Part shown: in pieces, positions 1-8,514 of the stretch
How positions within the stretch are numbered: the first letter of the stretch is position 1
Layout of the letters: every line of letters begins with the position of its first letter
From: Bryobacterales bacterium
GTDB taxonomy: Bacteria; Acidobacteriota; Terriglobia; Bryobacterales; Bryobacteraceae
Assembly: GCA_019261985.1 (NCBI GenBank)
Contig: JAFAQY010000059.1
Coordinates: 1 to 36,830, forward strand
Direction of reading: 5' to 3'
Length of the DNA: 36,830 nt
Notes under the pieces: generated by a model
Told to the model about the DNA's origin: nothing
The model's database searches: none
Seen by the model: the letters and a program-made list of their open reading frames with translations, nothing else
Made by a program: the position numbers and the translations under genes

Positions 1-1319
1 ACGCGGCCTACCGGGACCTGCTCGCCCCTGCGCGCGCCCTCGCGGTCGATCTCCAGCGTGTCGCCGCACTCGAGAATAAAGGTGTTTTCCAGGCCGGAAT
101 GGCTCAAATGTTGCGCAAGCTGCGCATGCTTCGCCATCTGCCGGTACTCCCCATGGATCGGAACAAAATACTTCGGACGAACCAGGTTCAGCACCAGGCG
201 CAGCTCTTCGGCGCTGCCATGGCCGGACACGTGAATCGGCGGATTCATGGTTCCGTACACGACATCGGCGCCGCGCCGCGAAACGTGGTTAATCATGCGG
301 TAGATCGCTTTTTCATTGCCGGGAATGATGCGCGCGCTGATCGCCACGGTATCGCCTGGCTCAATCGACAGGTGCTTGTGATTGTCAACGGCTACGCGTG
401 ACATGGCGGACATAGGCTCGCCCTGCGTGCCGGAAACTACCACCGCGACTTTGCTCGGGACCGACGTCATCACATCTTGTGGACGGAGCAAAAGCCCGTT
501 CGGAATGCTGAGCAACCCCAAATCATGGGCGATCTCGGTAGTGTTCATCATGCTGCGACCCAGAAACACGACCTTGCGCTCATACTCGGCGGCCAGATCG
601 ACGATCTGTTGAAGACGGTGAATCGAGGAGCTAAAGCACGAGATCACAAGCCGGCGCGGCGCGCGAACGAACAAGTCCTCCAAACGCGGGGAAACGGCGC
701 GCTCGCTTTCCGTGTAGCCGGGGCGGTCCACGTTGGTGGAATCGGACAGCAAAAGCAGCACGCCGCGCTTGCCATATTCGGCGAGCGTGTGCAGGTCGAA
801 CAGCACGTTATCCGTTGGCGTGGGATCCACCTTGTAGTCTCCGGTGTGGATCACCACTCCCAAAGGCGTCGTGATTGCCAGGGCAACGCAGCTCACGATG
901 GAGTGCGTCACGTGAATGAATTCGATGGAAAAGGATCCCAGCTCAAGACGGTCGCCGGGCTTAACTTTATTCAGCCGGGCCTGCTCCAGCATTTCGTGCT
1001 CTTCCAGGCGGCGCTCCACTAGCGCCAGTGTAAAAGCCGTGCCGTACACCGGCATCGGGACCTGCGTCAGCAGAAACGGAACCCCGCCGATATGGTCCTC
1101 ATGCCCGTGCGTTAAAACCAGGCCCCGCACGTGCTCGGCGTTCTTTTCTAGATAACCGAAATCGGGCGTGACAATGTCCACGCCAAGGAGTTCGGCGTCC
1201 GGAAACATCATTCCGGCGTCGATTACGATGATGTCATCGCCATAACGCAGAGCCAGGCAGTTCATCCCGAACTCGCCCAGCCCCCCGAGCGGGATGACTT
1301 GCAATTTGCTGTCGGACAT
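1..1319 (-). CDS. rnj: Ribonuclease J, N-terminal part (cut by window edge)
   Basis: RNase J is a metallo-beta-lactamase/beta-CASP ribonuclease, with 5'-exo and endo activity, used in bacterial mRNA decay and RNA maturation in the cytoplasm. Reading the minus strand from the ATG at 1319 gives MSDSKLQVIPLGGLGEFGMN, the usual RNase J opening. The zinc-binding motif LTHGHEDHIGG follows at about residue 75, then HTGDYKVDPTP and LLLSDSTNVDRPGYTESE. The beta-CASP part contains VVSGTQGEPMSAMSRVA, and HVSGHGSAEELRLVLNLVRP and PIHGEYRQ come near the cut. About 439 codons are present; the family is usually about 550 residues, so the C-terminal domain lies outside the window. The gene is divergent from the kinase at 1665. 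The open frame has no internal stops. Assignment is by motif recognition. Confidence 0.95.
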   Translation of the reverse strand, partial: MSDSKLQVIPLGGLGEFGMNCLALRYGDDIIVIDAGMMFPDAELLGVDIVTPDFGYLEKNAEHVRGLVLTHGHEDHIGGVPFLLTQVPMPVYGTAFTLALVERRLEEHEMLEQARLNKVKPGDRLELGSFSIEFIHVTHSIVSCVALAITTPLGVVIHTGDYKVDPTPTDNVLFDLHTLAEYGKRGVLLLLSDSTNVDRPGYTESERAVSPRLEDLFVRAPRRLVISCFSSSIHRLQQIVDLAAEYERKVVFLGRSMMNTTEIAHDLGLLSIPNGLLLRPQDVMTSVPSKVAVVVSGTQGEPMSAMSRVAVDNHKHLSIEPGDTVAISARIIPGNEKAIYRMINHVSRRGADVVYGTMNPPIHVSGHGSAEELRLVLNLVRPKYFVPIHGEYRQMAKHAQLAQHLSHSGLENTFILECGDTLEIDREGARRGEQVPVGR

Positions 1320-1359
1320 GCTCGAAATTCAAGCGTAGCAGGATTTCGATCAAACATTT

Positions 1360-1470
1360 GTGGGGCAGATTGCCAATCTGCGGCGGGTTGCTAACCCGCC
1401 TGGAGGGCCTGGTGATAAACACCGAACAGCGCGATTGGCAATCGCGCGCAGGATCGGCATCCTGCCCCAC
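1360..1470. repeat. Four-hairpin palindromic element with 9-bp terminal inverted repeats
   Basis: The ends are a perfect inverted repeat, GTGGGGCAG (1360-1368) and CTGCCCCAC (1462-1470). Inside lie four consecutive hairpins: 1365-1381 (GCAGATTG-C-CAATCTGC), 1382-1400 (GGCGGGTT-GCT-AACCCGCC), 1429-1447 (GCGCGATTG-G-CAATCGCGC) and 1448-1465 (GCAGGAT-CGGC-ATCCTGC). All stems are perfect. No long reading frame explains them. The organisation resembles REP/BIME-type or other non-autonomous intergenic repeats. It sits between the divergent RNase J and kinase genes, so it cannot be a terminator for either. Family membership is inference. Confidence 0.7.
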
Positions 1471-1531
1471 TAAACTCTCACCTATTTGCTATACTGAGCA
1501 AACGTTAGGATAGACAAGTTGTAGGGAAGTT

Positions 1532-1625
1532 CCTAGCTTTGTAGGAGGCCGAAATGGACGGGCAACTGCAAGGAGAATGGGACGGCGTCTCCCGGATGTG
1601 CCTAGGAGAAGTAGCCTAGCGGCCT
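1532..1625 (+). ncRNA. Possible structured leader RNA upstream of the kinase
   Basis: The 5' region can fold into several stems: CCTA (1532-1535) with TAGG (1542-1545); a closing stem AGGCCG (1546-1551) with CGGCCT (1620-1625); and, inside it, GGAGA (1572-1576) with TCTCC (1588-1592) and CTAGG (1602-1606) with CCTAG (1615-1619). It also contains a short frame with a good ribosome binding site. No known riboswitch class was recognised. The stems are short enough that chance is a real alternative. Confidence 0.25.
1554..1619 (+). CDS. Possible 21-codon leader peptide
   Basis: A TAGGAGG Shine-Dalgarno sequence at 1542-1548 sits 5 nt before ATG 1554. The frame runs 21 codons (MDGQLQGEWDGVSRMCLGEV, then Ala) to TAG at 1617-1619, 45 nt before the kinase gene. 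The ribosome site is better than the one in front of the kinase. That, and its place inside a possible structured leader, are the only arguments for translation. No run of a single amino acid suggests classical attenuation. Confidence 0.25.
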   Translation: MDGQLQGEWDGVSRMCLGEVA

Positions 1626-1664
1626 TTCACGAAAACTAGCGCATCGCCCGGTCACAGACGGTAG

Positions 1665-4600
1665 GTGATTACTCCAGCGATGCAATGCCCCGCCTGCCAT
1701 ACCGAGAACACTTCCGGCGCAGCCCGCTGCCGGACGTGCGGCGCTACGCTCGGAGCCAGCTTGAGCGCAGCTGCTAGCGCCTCCACTCCCATTCGCGAAG
1801 AAAGCCCAACGATTACAGAGGTTCCTTCCAGCGCGTGGTCGCGGCCTTTTTCAACCGCCTCACGGCATCTAGGTTCCATAAGTCAGCTAAGCACGGGCAC
1901 GTTACTAGGTGAACGGTACGAAATCATTGCATTGCTTGGCGAAGGCGGCATGGGCGCGGTGTACAAAGCGCGCGACCGGGAAGTGGGCCACCTTGTAGCA
2001 TTAAAGGTAATCCGGCCTGAACTCGCTAACCAACAGGTTATTTTGAACCGGTTCAAGCAGGAGTTGATCCTCGCCCGCCAGATCACGCACAAAAACGTGA
2101 TCCGGATTTTCGATCTGGGCCAAGCCGAAGGCATCAAGTTCATCACCATGGAGTTCGTGGAGGGCCGCGACCTCCACTCGCTATTAAAAGACGGGCGTGT
2201 CTTCACGCTGAACGAGAAGGTGCGGATTATCCAGCAGGTCTGCCGGGCGCTGGAAGCGGCGCACGCCGAAGGCGTTGTTCATCGCGACCTGAAGCCGCAC
2301 AACATCATGGTGGAGGAAAGCGGCCGCGTGGTCGTCATGGACTTCGGGATTGCCAGATCGATGGAGGGCACAGGCGGCCAAACTTCCACGGGCGCGCTTC
2401 TCGGAACACCCGCTTACATGTCGCCGGAGCAGGCGAAAGGCGACAAAGTCGATACGCGGTCCGATCTTTTCTCTCTCGGCATAATCTTTTATGAGCTGCT
2501 GACCGGGTGCGCGCCATTCGAGTCCGAGACGATGGTCGGCCTATTGCTGAAGCGCATCCAAGAGCGGCCAATTCCGCCGGTTGGGCGCGACCCCGCGATT
2601 CCGCAGGGCCTGAATGACGTGGTGCTGAGGTTGATGGCCGTGGACCTCGCGCAGCGGTATCAAACCGCCCACGAAGTTTTGCAGGATTTACAAGCCTGGC
2701 AGGGCGCGCCCGATACTTTCCGGACGGTTGCCGGAACACTGGCGCTGCCTCAACAGACGCAACTTTCCGCGACGATGGTTGCGCCGCAGCCCCCGGCGGT
2801 AAAAAAGCGCACGCATTGGGTGTGGGTTGGCGGAGCCACGATTGTCGTGCTGCTGGGAGCCGCCGGGTTTATCTTCCGAGATCGTTTTTCGTCCGGACCG
2901 CCGGCGCCGCATTCGCCGGTAACGATGATGATCGCCGACTTCAATAACCATACCGGCGATCCGATCTTCGACGGCACGCTGGAATCGACGCTCAAACTGG
3001 CATTGGAAGGCGCGGGGTTCATCAGCGCTTACGACCGCGGCCAGCTGAAGAACCTTGGAGTTGCGCCCGTCGACAAGCTCGACGAAGCGGCGGCGTCCAA
3101 GATCGCCTTGAGCCAGGGTATGGGCGCGGTGGTTTCGGGATCGTTGGAACCGCAAGGTTCCGGTTATGCGCTCGCGTTGAAGGCGGTGCAGGCCGTCACC
3201 GGGGCGACGCTTGCGACTGCCCAAGACACCGCCGCGAATAAGGATCAAGTGCTGTTTGCGATTACCAAAGCCGCCGCCAGCATCCGCAAGGCGTTGGGTG
3301 ATTCGACCTCGGATTCCAACCAGCGCTTCGCGGCAGAGACCCTGACCGCTTCTTCGCTCGAATCCGTCCACGAATACGCTCAGGCGATGGACGAATTATC
3401 GAACAGCAAAAACGAAGAGGCGTTGAAGGGATTTTCCAGAGCAGTGGACGTCGATTCCAATTTCGGTTTGGCTTACGCGGGAATGGCCATCGCGTCCGAA
3501 AATCTGGACCGGCACGAGGACGCAGAGAAATACATCAGGGAAGCGCTCCAGCACATTGACCGTATGACGGAGCGCGAACGGTACCGTACGCGCGGAATGT
3601 TCTATTACATTACACGGGATTGGCAAAAATGCACGGATGAGTACGGCGCTCGCATCGCGCAATTCTCTTCCGACGTCGCCGCTCACAACAACCTCGGCGT
3701 CTGCTACAGCCAGCTACGCAACATGCCGAAGGCGCTTGAAGAAATGCAGCGCGCCGCGGACATTCTTCCGAAAAAAGCCACGTATCGTTTCAATCACGCT
3801 CTTTATCAGGCTTACTCGGGAAATTTTCAAGTGGCCGAAACTGAAGTTCAAGCTGCGCTGCGGATGAATCCCGGGTACGTAAAGGGCTACTTGACTCTGG
3901 CTTATTCTCAACTGGGCCAAAATCAGATCGAGCAGGCTCAAACGACCTATCGTACCTTGGAGAATACCGGCGCGCTCGGAGGATCGCTTGCTGCGTCCGG
4001 CGTCGCCGACATCGCGGTTTACGAAGGCCGCTACAACGATGCCGTTCGGATTCTGGACAAAGCCGCGGCCGCGGACGTGTCCGCGGGCAAAATGAATTTG
4101 GCAGCCGATAAATTTACCGCCTTGGCGTATGTGCAGACTTTACGCGGGCAGAAGGCTGCGGCGGTTGCGGCGGCGCAGCGCGCCGTGGATTTGAGCAATT
4201 CGGTTAAGACGCGCTTTCTTGCGGCGCGTGCCTTCATCGAAGCCGGAGAGACCGCGAAAGCCAAAATGCTCCAGACGAGTTTAGCCAATGAGCTTATCGC
4301 CGAGCCGCAAGCCTACGCGAAGTTAATTGACGGCGACATCGCGTTGAAAGGCGGCGACGCCCGCGCGGCTATACAGTCCTTTGTGCAAGGCAACGTCTTA
4401 TTTGACACGTGGATCGGACATTTTGATCTCGGGCGCGCGTATTTGGAAGCTGCGGCCTACACCGATGCCGACTCCGAATTCGACCGCTGCATGACCAAGC
4501 GCCGCGGCGAGGCGATGGAACTATTCATGGATGACGTGCCCACCTACGGCTATCTCCCGCCCGTGTATTACTATATCGGGCGCGTCCGCGAGGGCCTGAA

Positions 4601-4700
4601 GAGTCCGGGGTTTGCCGATTCCTACAAAGCGTATCTTCAGATTCGCGGCAAGGCCGGCGAAGATCCGCTGTTGAACGAAGTCCGCAGGCGGGCTCAGTAG
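1665..4700 (+). CDS. Membrane Ser/Thr protein kinase with N-terminal zinc ribbon and C-terminal TPR domain
   Basis: A Hanks-type (PknB-like) receptor kinase. The N-terminus has a zinc ribbon (C8, C11, C22, C25). The kinase domain spans about residues 84-350: glycine loop LGEGGMGAVY (91-100), lysine K114 in VALKVI, HRDLKPHN (206-213), DFG (226-228) and activation-segment end GTPAYMSPEQ. All catalytic residues are present. A single transmembrane helix lies at about 385-405. The external part opens with MMIADFNNHTGDPIFDGTL, resembling the FlgO/TolB-like domain of such kinases, and continues as TPR-like helical repeats to residue 1011, probably for protein binding. The GTG at 1665 is the longest start. 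ATG 1680 would begin directly with MQCPACH and is equally plausible; neither has a strong ribosome site. The kinase targets are unknown. Confidence 0.9.
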   Translation: MITPAMQCPACHTENTSGAARCRTCGATLGASLSAAASASTPIREESPTITEVPSSAWSRPFSTASRHLGSISQLSTGTLLGERYEIIALLGEGGMGAVYKARDREVGHLVALKVIRPELANQQVILNRFKQELILARQITHKNVIRIFDLGQAEGIKFITMEFVEGRDLHSLLKDGRVFTLNEKVRIIQQVCRALEAAHAEGVVHRDLKPHNIMVEESGRVVVMDFGIARSMEGTGGQTSTGALLGTPAYMSPEQAKGDKVDTRSDLFSLGIIFYELLTGCAPFESETMVGLLLKRIQERPIPPVGRDPAIPQGLNDVVLRLMAVDLAQRYQTAHEVLQDLQAWQGAPDTFRTVAGTLALPQQTQLSATMVAPQPPAVKKRTHWVWVGGATIVVLLGAAGFIFRDRFSSGPPAPHSPVTMMIADFNNHTGDPIFDGTLESTLKLALEGAGFISAYDRGQLKNLGVAPVDKLDEAAASKIALSQGMGAVVSGSLEPQGSGYALALKAVQAVTGATLATAQDTAANKDQVLFAITKAAASIRKALGDSTSDSNQRFAAETLTASSLESVHEYAQAMDELSNSKNEEALKGFSRAVDVDSNFGLAYAGMAIASENLDRHEDAEKYIREALQHIDRMTERERYRTRGMFYYITRDWQKCTDEYGARIAQFSSDVAAHNNLGVCYSQLRNMPKALEEMQRAADILPKKATYRFNHALYQAYSGNFQVAETEVQAALRMNPGYVKGYLTLAYSQLGQNQIEQAQTTYRTLENTGALGGSLAASGVADIAVYEGRYNDAVRILDKAAAADVSAGKMNLAADKFTALAYVQTLRGQKAAAVAAAQRAVDLSNSVKTRFLAARAFIEAGETAKAKMLQTSLANELIAEPQAYAKLIDGDIALKGGDARAAIQSFVQGNVLFDTWIGHFDLGRAYLEAAAYTDADSEFDRCMTKRRGEAMELFMDDVPTYGYLPPVYYYIGRVREGLKSPGFADSYKAYLQIRGKAGEDPLLNEVRRRAQ

Positions 4701-4737
4701 GCCACCGGCGATTACCGCAACCCGATAACCTGAAAGC

Positions 4738-5814
4738 GTGAAGCTTCCCGTAAACCCTCCGGTCCTGCCGATGCTCTCAAAAAGAATCGACGAGATCCCA
4801 GCGCAGGGCGATTGGATTTTTGAACCGAAGTGGGACGGCTTTCGCGCCTTAATCTTTCGCGATCGCGACGAAATTCTGATTCAGAGCCGTGACGATAAGC
4901 CGCTGAACCGGTACTTTCCGGAGCTGCTTGAACCGTTGCACGCGCAACTGCCGCCGCGGTGCGTTCTGGATGGCGAACTGGTGATCGCAAACAATGGCAA
5001 GCTGGATTTCGATGCCCTTCAACTCCGGCTGCATCCCGCCGCTTCGCGAGTGAAGCTCCTTTCGAAACAGACACCGGCATCCGTGGTATTTTTCGATTTG
5101 CTCTGCGAAGATAACCGCGATCTGCGTGGCGAACCTTTTGAGCACCGGCGCCGCAGTCTGGAGGCGCTGCTTGCTTCGGCCGCTCCACCGATACATCTGA
5201 CCCCGGCGACGCGCGATCGGGCGCTTGCCGCGGACTGGTTTCGCCGCTTTGAAGGCGCGGGTCTCGACGGCGTGATGGCGAAACCCACCTCCGGCGCCTA
5301 CGAATCCGACAAGCGAACCATGTTTAAGGTAAAGCACGAACGCGATTGCGACTGCGTCGTCGCCGGGTTCCGGTGGCATAAGGAGGGCCAGGGCAGCGTC
5401 GGATCGCTGCTGCTTGGCCTGTATGATTCTTCGAAGGCCCTGCAGCACGTGGGCGTCTGCGCCAGCTTCACTAAAGAGAAACGCAAGGAGCTGGTGGATT
5501 TCCTGGCGCCGTATCGAAAGCATGCGCTTGCGCATCACCCCTGGAAAGCTTGGGCCGATCCCGCAGGCTTGGGCGAGCCGCGCCGCATGCCTGGAGGGCA
5601 GAGCCGCTGGAGTCAAGGGAAGGACCTATCGTGGGAGCCGCTGCGTCCGGAATTGGTGGTTGAGGTTGCCTATGAGCATATGCAAGGCGACCGCTTCCGT
5701 CACATGGCGCAGTTCCGCAGATGGCGCTTCGATAAGGACCCTGCCGATTGCACGTACGCGCAGCTCGAAGTGGCGCCGCCGGAGGAACTGGCGGCAATTT
5801 TTGGAAACAGCTAA
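4738..5814 (+). CDS. ligC: ATP-dependent DNA ligase, LigC type
   Basis: A 358-residue ATP-dependent DNA ligase of the short bacterial LigC/LigD-ligase family, which seals nicks through an enzyme-AMP intermediate. Motif I is EPKWDGFR with adenylated lysine K31. Motif III is VVFFDLL, motif IV is LDGVMAKP and motif V is MFKVKHERDCDCVVAGF. The OB-fold end carries RHMAQFRRWRFDKDP, where motif VI is expected. Length is normal for LigC, and no polymerase or phosphoesterase domain is fused. The start is GTG, 37 nt after the kinase stop; no better upstream start is visible. Such enzymes act in backup end-joining or excision repair. A full LigD lies 12 kb away on the same strand; no Ku gene is in the window. 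Confidence 0.9.
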   Translation: MKLPVNPPVLPMLSKRIDEIPAQGDWIFEPKWDGFRALIFRDRDEILIQSRDDKPLNRYFPELLEPLHAQLPPRCVLDGELVIANNGKLDFDALQLRLHPAASRVKLLSKQTPASVVFFDLLCEDNRDLRGEPFEHRRRSLEALLASAAPPIHLTPATRDRALAADWFRRFEGAGLDGVMAKPTSGAYESDKRTMFKVKHERDCDCVVAGFRWHKEGQGSVGSLLLGLYDSSKALQHVGVCASFTKEKRKELVDFLAPYRKHALAHHPWKAWADPAGLGEPRRMPGGQSRWSQGKDLSWEPLRPELVVEVAYEHMQGDRFRHMAQFRRWRFDKDPADCTYAQLEVAPPEELAAIFGNS

Positions 5815-5876
5815 GCAGCCCGATCAACTCCGCTGTGCTGCTTATTCTTGAAAACGACCTGCTACATTGGGAACGC

Positions 5877-6701
5877 ATGATGGTTGAGATTGAAGGAGTT
5901 CCGCTGCATCTCGCGCATCCGGATGAATTGTCCGTGTCATGGGTGGGCCAAGAGGAGGTCATGCGACAGCTTTTAGCCGCATGGCTGGTGATCGACTCTG
6001 AGGATTTGCCTATGAACCCGCGTTTGCTCGGCAAACCGGGCGTCGGCAAGACTACGCTGGCGTATGCCGCGGCAAAACGCCTTGGCCGCGAAGTCTACAT
6101 CATGCAGGCGACCGTAGACACGCGGCCGGAAGATCTGCTGATCACCCCGGTAATCGAGGGCGCTTCGAAGCTGCGCTATGTCGCCTCGCCGCTTGTGACG
6201 GCGATGCTGCGCGGAGGCATCGCGATATTGGACGAAGGCAACCGCATGAGCGAGAAGAGCTGGGCCAGCCTCGCGCCGCTGCTCGATAACCGGAGATATG
6301 CCGAGTCCATCGTAGCCGGCATCAAAATACGGGCGCATCCCTTGTTCCGCCTGGTCGCGACCATGAACGACGACGCCAGCACGTTCGATCTGCCCGAATA
6401 TATTCACTCGCGTTTGCAGCCGCAAATTCTTATCGATTTTCCCGAGCGTCACGAAGAACTGGCGATTTTGCGCGAAAATCTTCCGTTCGGCGATGATCAA
6501 ATTCTGAATTATGTGACCGATTTCCTGCAGCATGCCCACGTTGCGGACGAGCGCTATACCGCGCGCGACGGCATCAACATTGCCCGCTTTGCCATGAAGC
6601 TGGCGCATGAAAACGCGGCGCCGCCCGGGCCCGAGGCGCTCCGCACAGCCATTACGCAGACGCTTGGAGAAGAGGCTCTGCGCTATGTCCCTCGAAGCTG
6701 A
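5877..6701 (+). CDS. MoxR-like AAA+ ATPase
   Basis: A 274-residue AAA+ ATPase of the MoxR/AAA_5 type, which usually remodels partner proteins. Walker A is GKPGVGKTT (52-60) with K58. Walker B is GIAILDEGNRM with D119-E120, and ATMND fits sensor 1. An AAA lid-type helical end follows. The ATG at 5877 (followed by another at 5880) is chosen because the protein then starts with MMVEIEGVPLHLAHPDE. An in-frame extension upstream overlaps the ligase gene and has a low-complexity, non-family sequence. The last 17 nt overlap the next gene, so the two are probably translationally coupled and act together. No von Willebrand A partner, common for MoxR proteins, lies next to it. Confidence 0.85.
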   Translation: MMVEIEGVPLHLAHPDELSVSWVGQEEVMRQLLAAWLVIDSEDLPMNPRLLGKPGVGKTTLAYAAAKRLGREVYIMQATVDTRPEDLLITPVIEGASKLRYVASPLVTAMLRGGIAILDEGNRMSEKSWASLAPLLDNRRYAESIVAGIKIRAHPLFRLVATMNDDASTFDLPEYIHSRLQPQILIDFPERHEELAILRENLPFGDDQILNYVTDFLQHAHVADERYTARDGINIARFAMKLAHENAAPPGPEALRTAITQTLGEEALRYVPRS

Positions 6702-8514
6702 ACTCAAGCTCGGCGGGCTCAAGCGTGGGCGGTTCCTATATTTTCCCGTGGTGCCCGGGCGCGTCGAATTCGCGGCCGCGCTGCGGCGGCTGCTGCTGGA
6801 ACGCAAACCCAAAATAGTCGCGGTAGAGGCGCCCGGCTTCCTCGAGCGCGCTTATCGCCAGGCGCTGCGGCGGCTTCCGGAAATGTCCGTGATTCTCTAT
6901 ATGGAAGAAAACGGGGACGAGGACCGCGCTATCTATGTGCCGGTCGAGCCCGCGGATCCCTTCACCGAAGCGCTGCGCACCGCGGGGGACGTAGGCGCGG
7001 AGACGATCTTCCTTGAGCCGGATACCAACGAGCGGCCACACCTTCCCGACCGCTACCCGGATACGTATTCGATCGCTCGGGTAGGTATCGATGCGTATGT
7101 GGAGGCATATCGAGTGTGGCCGCAGCCGCGCACGGAGGAAATGATCGCGCACGCGTCCGCGATGGCGTGGAAACTTCAAGGCGCCGATCCCGAGGCTGAG
7201 GTGGTGGTGGTAGTTTCGCTCAACCTCCTGGATCTGGTATTGGAAGCGATGGAGCTGCCGCAAGAGGAACCCGCTTCGCGCCGCCGGCGCGTCAGCGAGG
7301 TCAGATTGCTGAATCCGCATCCGGATTGCCTGGCCGAGATCACCGTCGAATATCCGTACTTGCAGGAGCGCTACGAGTTTTTCCGATTGGGCGGCAAGGA
7401 AACGGGGTGGCTGGACCGCCCGCGCGTGCAACTGGAATTGCTTCGTGAGGCAGAGGCCAAGTACACGCAATCCACGGGCGAAAAGATCGCGCACTGGCAA
7501 CGGCGGGCGCTGGCGCGATATACCCGTAACCTCGCCCAAACGAGCAACGAACTGGTAGCCAACGTTTACGATCTCGCGGTTGCGGCGCGGTCTATCGTAG
7601 ACGATAACTTCGGCTGGGAAGTGTGGCAGATGGCCAACCGCTACCTCGCTCAGCACGAAACATCACCGCTTGAAACAGTTAAATTAACGGGCGACGAGAT
7701 CTGGTTGAACACGCGCAAGCTGCGCATTCGGCGGCGGCTGCCCCGCCCGAAGCAGCGGCTGAAACCGGCAGGCTTGAAAGCGCGCAAAAAAGAAAAATAT
7801 GCCGGTGAGTGGGCGAAGCAAACCACCGGCGATGCGATCTGCTCCTATCCGCCTGAAGATCTCGTGATCGAGGATTACGGGCGCTTCCTCAAGAAAAAAG
7901 CCAAGGCGATGCTTTCGGAGGAGCGCGTGCGAGTGGAGCCGTTTACCACCTCCATCCTCGACGGCATCGATATCCGAGAAACGGTCCGGAACTGGCACCA
8001 GCGCAAAATTTATGTCCGGCAGGCGGACCGACTCGCGGGCGAGGTCGGAGCGGTGGTGGTGATATTCGACGAGGATCGCGAGGGCCGGTACCAATATTTG
8101 ACCACTTGGCTGGGCGAGCATCAGAACGAATCGGATATGGCGTTCTATTCCACATATCCGTTCGCGAATCTTGTTGGTCCTGGAATCGGGCGCGCCGAAT
8201 ATGGTGGATTTCTGATGACGCTGCCTCCGAGGCGGCTGTTTGATGTGTGGTCCGACCCCGACTACGATTTCGCCGAATCGAAGCCCGAGCGGCTACTTAT
8301 GGCCGCGTTGGATTATTCGGTGCAGCGATTCGTTGTTTACGTCGCCGCAAAGCCGCCGAGGTCGATTTTCCGCAGCATCGGCGCCCATCTTGGCCGCAAG
8401 ATTTTGTATGTCCCTATTGGCGCGCTTTCGCCGACCAAGCTGAAAAAAGTACGAGTGGTGCACGTGTTGGATAGCTACGCGCGAAGGACGGAAGCAAAAG
8501 ACTACCTATGGTAG
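6685..8514 (+). CDS. Uncharacterised 609-residue partner of the AAA+ ATPase
   Basis: I do not recognise this protein. The ATG at 6685 (MSLEAELKLGGLKRGRFLYF) is chosen because it gives a 17-nt overlap with the ATPase; a longer version would add a basic out-of-character tail. The first 130 residues, with KPKIVAVEAPGFLERAYRQA, IYVPVEPADPFTEALR and DRYPDTYSI, faintly recall the TraB/PrgY-like fold found in DUF5682 proteins that accompany MoxR ATPases, but this is weak. The middle is charged and helical, with a lysine/arginine-rich stretch near 7750-7800. No signal peptide or membrane segment is visible, so it is probably cytosolic. The C-terminus has LFDVWSDPDYDFAESKPERL. It is most likely a substrate or effector of the ATPase. 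Confidence 0.8.
   Translation: MSLEAELKLGGLKRGRFLYFPVVPGRVEFAAALRRLLLERKPKIVAVEAPGFLERAYRQALRRLPEMSVILYMEENGDEDRAIYVPVEPADPFTEALRTAGDVGAETIFLEPDTNERPHLPDRYPDTYSIARVGIDAYVEAYRVWPQPRTEEMIAHASAMAWKLQGADPEAEVVVVVSLNLLDLVLEAMELPQEEPASRRRRVSEVRLLNPHPDCLAEITVEYPYLQERYEFFRLGGKETGWLDRPRVQLELLREAEAKYTQSTGEKIAHWQRRALARYTRNLAQTSNELVANVYDLAVAARSIVDDNFGWEVWQMANRYLAQHETSPLETVKLTGDEIWLNTRKLRIRRRLPRPKQRLKPAGLKARKKEKYAGEWAKQTTGDAICSYPPEDLVIEDYGRFLKKKAKAMLSEERVRVEPFTTSILDGIDIRETVRNWHQRKIYVRQADRLAGEVGAVVVIFDEDREGRYQYLTTWLGEHQNESDMAFYSTYPFANLVGPGIGRAEYGGFLMTLPPRRLFDVWSDPDYDFAESKPERLLMAALDYSVQRFVVYVAAKPPRSIFRSIGAHLGRKILYVPIGALSPTKLKKVRVVHVLDSYARRTEAKDYLW

Noticed and set aside
477-1022. Plus-strand open frame across the RNase J region
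   Set aside because: Antisense to a clear RNase J reading with conserved metal-binding motifs; it has no family-like sequence.
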